Below, piece by piece: positions 62,495-64,000 of a stretch of 64,000 bases of DNA. The translations under genes were made by a program, and so were the position numbers. Every line of letters starts with the position of its first letter. The first letter of the stretch is position 1. Below the pieces are notes generated by a model. It was not told the origin of the DNA and did no database searches. It saw only the letters and a program-made list of their open reading frames with translations. Where the stretch lies: NCBI RefSeq assembly GCF_008364625.2, contig NZ_CP126604.1, positions 2,294,001-2,358,000 on the forward strand, in the 5' to 3' direction. Source of the stretch: Enterobacter dykesii (GTDB lineage Bacteria > Pseudomonadota > Gammaproteobacteria > Enterobacterales > Enterobacteriaceae).

Positions 62495-63583
62495 TTAATC
62501 AACTTCAGATAGCAGTTTTTCTGGCACGCAAACAACGCCTTCAAATAATTTGCGCGACGTGCGAATAACCGCAGCCCGGGTATTTTCGATATTATTTCCG
62601 TTCCTCAGCAACGATACGGATATTTTTCCACTGGGGTGTTCAATATCAATAATGTTGGTAAAGCGTTCCTTTGGACGATCGGCAACAATTTTCGCGGCGA
62701 TGGAGCCTTCAATAATCGTCGCGGTTGAGATACCAATCGAACCGGTAATCGCCAGTGATTTATGGCAAGTATGCGGCATGAAATAGCGCACCTGAAGCGT
62801 GCCGCCGTTACGCGCCCGGCTAAGAAGAACCGGTTTAGGGATCACTTTGTTGGACACGTCCCCTAAGCCCATCGCCGCGCCAGCCTGACGACGCAGGTTC
62901 TCAAGCCTTTCTTTAAACGCCCTGTCGCCATCTAATTCTGCTGGTGACTCCCCGCCTGTTTTGCCCAACGCCGAGGCGTCAATCAGGACCATCGGCATCG
63001 CCATATCTATACAGGTAACTTCAATCCCGTCGAACACGTTTGTTACGCTGTCCGTTGGCAGCAGTTTTCCGGTTTTCGACCCCGCAGAATTCAGGAAGGT
63101 TAAGCCAATCGGTGCCGCTGTACCCGGCACACCATCGATCTGGGTATCGCCTTCATATTCGACCCGATAGTCAGGTGTTTGCACTTCCGCGTCGACCAGT
63201 GTTCCGGTGTTCAGATTGCGAATACGCACCGTCGTCACCGGGCTTTGCGCCTTGACCAGCCCCTTTTCAATGGCAAAGGGCCCCACGGCACAGAGCATAT
63301 TGCCGCAGTTAGGCGTGGTATCAACGCGACGTTCGTTCACCATCACTTGTGCGAACAGATAATCCACATCCGCGTCCGGACTGTCGGACAGACTGACGAT
63401 CGCCACCTTACTGGTTTGCGGACTTCCCCCGCCAATACCGTCAATTTCGAGTTCATGCCCCGCGCCCATCAGGCTGAGTAAAACTGCATCACGCGCTTCG
63501 GTTTCCTCTGGCAGATCGCTGGCCAGAATGACCGGACCTTTTGAGGTACCGCCACGCATTAATACGCAAGGGATCTTTAACAT
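62495..63583 (-). CDS. PrpF-family isomerase (4-oxalomesaconate tautomerase-like)
   Basis: 362 aa, PrpF/GalD family with the diaminopimelate-epimerase-like double fold. Landmarks: PCVLMRGGTSKG, EIDGIGGGSPQTSKVA, NCGNMLCAVGPFA, CIDMAMPMVLI, EHPSGKIS and RTSRKLFEGVVC. GalD tautomerises 4-oxalomesaconate; PrpF isomerises trans- and cis-2-methylaconitate. Next to an aconitase and citrate lyase, isomerisation of trans-aconitate to cis-aconitate is a sensible role (inference). First gene of the operon, divergent from the LysR gene across a perfect LysR-type palindrome. Confidence 0.87.
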   Translation of the reverse strand: MLKIPCVLMRGGTSKGPVILASDLPEETEARDAVLLSLMGAGHELEIDGIGGGSPQTSKVAIVSLSDSPDADVDYLFAQVMVNERRVDTTPNCGNMLCAVGPFAIEKGLVKAQSPVTTVRIRNLNTGTLVDAEVQTPDYRVEYEGDTQIDGVPGTAAPIGLTFLNSAGSKTGKLLPTDSVTNVFDGIEVTCIDMAMPMVLIDASALGKTGGESPAELDGDRAFKERLENLRRQAGAAMGLGDVSNKVIPKPVLLSRARNGGTLQVRYFMPHTCHKSLAITGSIGISTATIIEGSIAAKIVADRPKERFTNIIDIEHPSGKISVSLLRNGNNIENTRAAVIRTSRKLFEGVVCVPEKLLSEVD

Positions 63584-63667
63584 GTCTTTTTTCTCATTTC
63601 GCGTTTATCAGGAACGCAATAAGGTTTTCACACTCCCGTTGATAACTCTAATGTCAAAAAAAGCAGG

Positions 63668-63690
63668 ATTAATACGCTTTGCGTATTAAT
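63668..63690. promoter_or_regulatory. Perfect LysR-type operator
   Basis: attaatacgc-ttt-gcgtattaat: 10-bp perfect arms. The core ATAC-N7-GTAT is an exact T-N11-A LysR box. It lies 49 bp before the LysR start and 85 bp before the PrpF-family start, in the divergent promoter. Confidence 0.75.
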
Positions 63691-63738
63691 AGCCCTTGCG
63701 TTACCGTGGGTATAGGCAAGCCATAATCAGGTGCGGAT

Positions 63739-64000
63739 ATGCAGCATGAATTACAGGGAATACAAGCGTTTGTAAAAATTGCAGAAATCGGATGCTTTAC
63801 AAAAACATCGCAATTTCTTCACATTTCACAACCGGCTTTAACACGCAGAATTCAGAAGCTCGAAGAGAGCCTGGGGACCACGCTGTTTGAACGGTCCACG
63901 CGCAGCGTCAAACTCACAACCGTGGGAAGGGAATTTTTACCTAAGGCAAAGAATTTAATCGATTTTTATGAAAGCGCGGTCCTGAGTATTAAAGAGATGG
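63739..64000 (+). CDS. LysR-family regulator, N-terminal part
   Basis: About 87 codons before the window ends. MQHELQGIQAFVKIAEIG then FTKTSQFLHISQPALTRRI is the LysR winged helix-turn-helix; the effector domain is outside the window. The start ATG at 63739 has AGGTGCGGAT upstream. Position and the palindrome at 63668-63690 make it the likely regulator of the citrate lyase/PrpF operon. Confidence 0.88.
   Translation, partial: MQHELQGIQAFVKIAEIGCFTKTSQFLHISQPALTRRIQKLEESLGTTLFERSTRSVKLTTVGREFLPKAKNLIDFYESAVLSIKEM

Overview
The window reads as chromosome of an enteric bacterium of the Enterobacter/Klebsiella group. Many proteins are near-identical in length and sequence to Escherichia coli ones (OsmC, Bdm, Sra, MaeA, AdhP, FdnGHI, YddG). 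Their order ddpXABCDF - osmC - bdm - sra - maeA - adhP - fdnIHG - yddG - porin is the order known from E. coli/Salmonella. Sucrose genes, SmvA/SmvR, PPK2 and a BLUF-EAL protein like Klebsiella BlrP1 also fit Enterobacter or Klebsiella. Genus assignment is inference from remembered family sequences, not from a search.

Layout. 1-1.6 kb: start of a sucrose regulon (scrY cut by the window edge, scrK) with three ScrR-type operators. 1.7-4.4 kb: blue-light c-di-GMP phosphodiesterase and a membrane-anchored alpha/beta hydrolase. 4.7-11.5 kb: RpiR-family regulator leading a D-Ala-D-Ala dipeptide import and hydrolysis operon (ddpXABCDF). 11.5-16.7 kb: short-chain dehydrogenase, two LysR regulators, OsmC, a glycosidase-like secreted protein and a metallo-beta-lactamase-fold protein lacking its metal histidines. 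16.9-22.5 kb: bdm, sra, maeA, an extra ABC-F ATPase preceded by a short leader ORF and mutually exclusive RNA helices, then adhP. 22.6-29.8 kb: an ABC importer co-transcribed with a luciferase-like monooxygenase and a fused CMD/AhpD protein. 29.8-32.5 kb: araJ, ppk2 and a small CcdAB-like pair. 32.6-40.1 kb: selenocysteine formate dehydrogenase-N (fdnGHI), yddG and a general porin. 40.1-47.7 kb: GcvA-like regulator, branched-chain-type ABC importer and two hydrolases of the ATC-to-cysteine type. 47.7-50.3 kb: kup remnant, smvA/smvR, a REP element. 50.3-64 kb: a single-direction operon of about 13.3 kb combining a PrpF-family isomerase, an MFS protein, a FAH-family enzyme, complete citrate lyase (citCDEFXG), a small hydrolase, an AcnB paralogue and a CitT-like transporter, with a divergent LysR gene cut by the window end.

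How the parts work together. Accessory uptake-plus-catabolism modules have been slotted into a conserved enteric backbone. The two strongest candidates for undescribed biology are (i) the leader-peptide translation attenuator in front of the ABC-F gene (19373-19574), seen directly as alternative helices, and (ii) the PrpF-aconitase-citrate lyase operon, whose gene content predicts fermentation of trans-aconitate or a related tricarboxylate to acetate and oxaloacetate/pyruvate. A perfect 12-bp inverted repeat covering the ribosome binding site of the ABC importer at 22.6 kb and a 16-bp hairpin abutting that of the toxin-antitoxin pair at 32 kb suggest further translational control.
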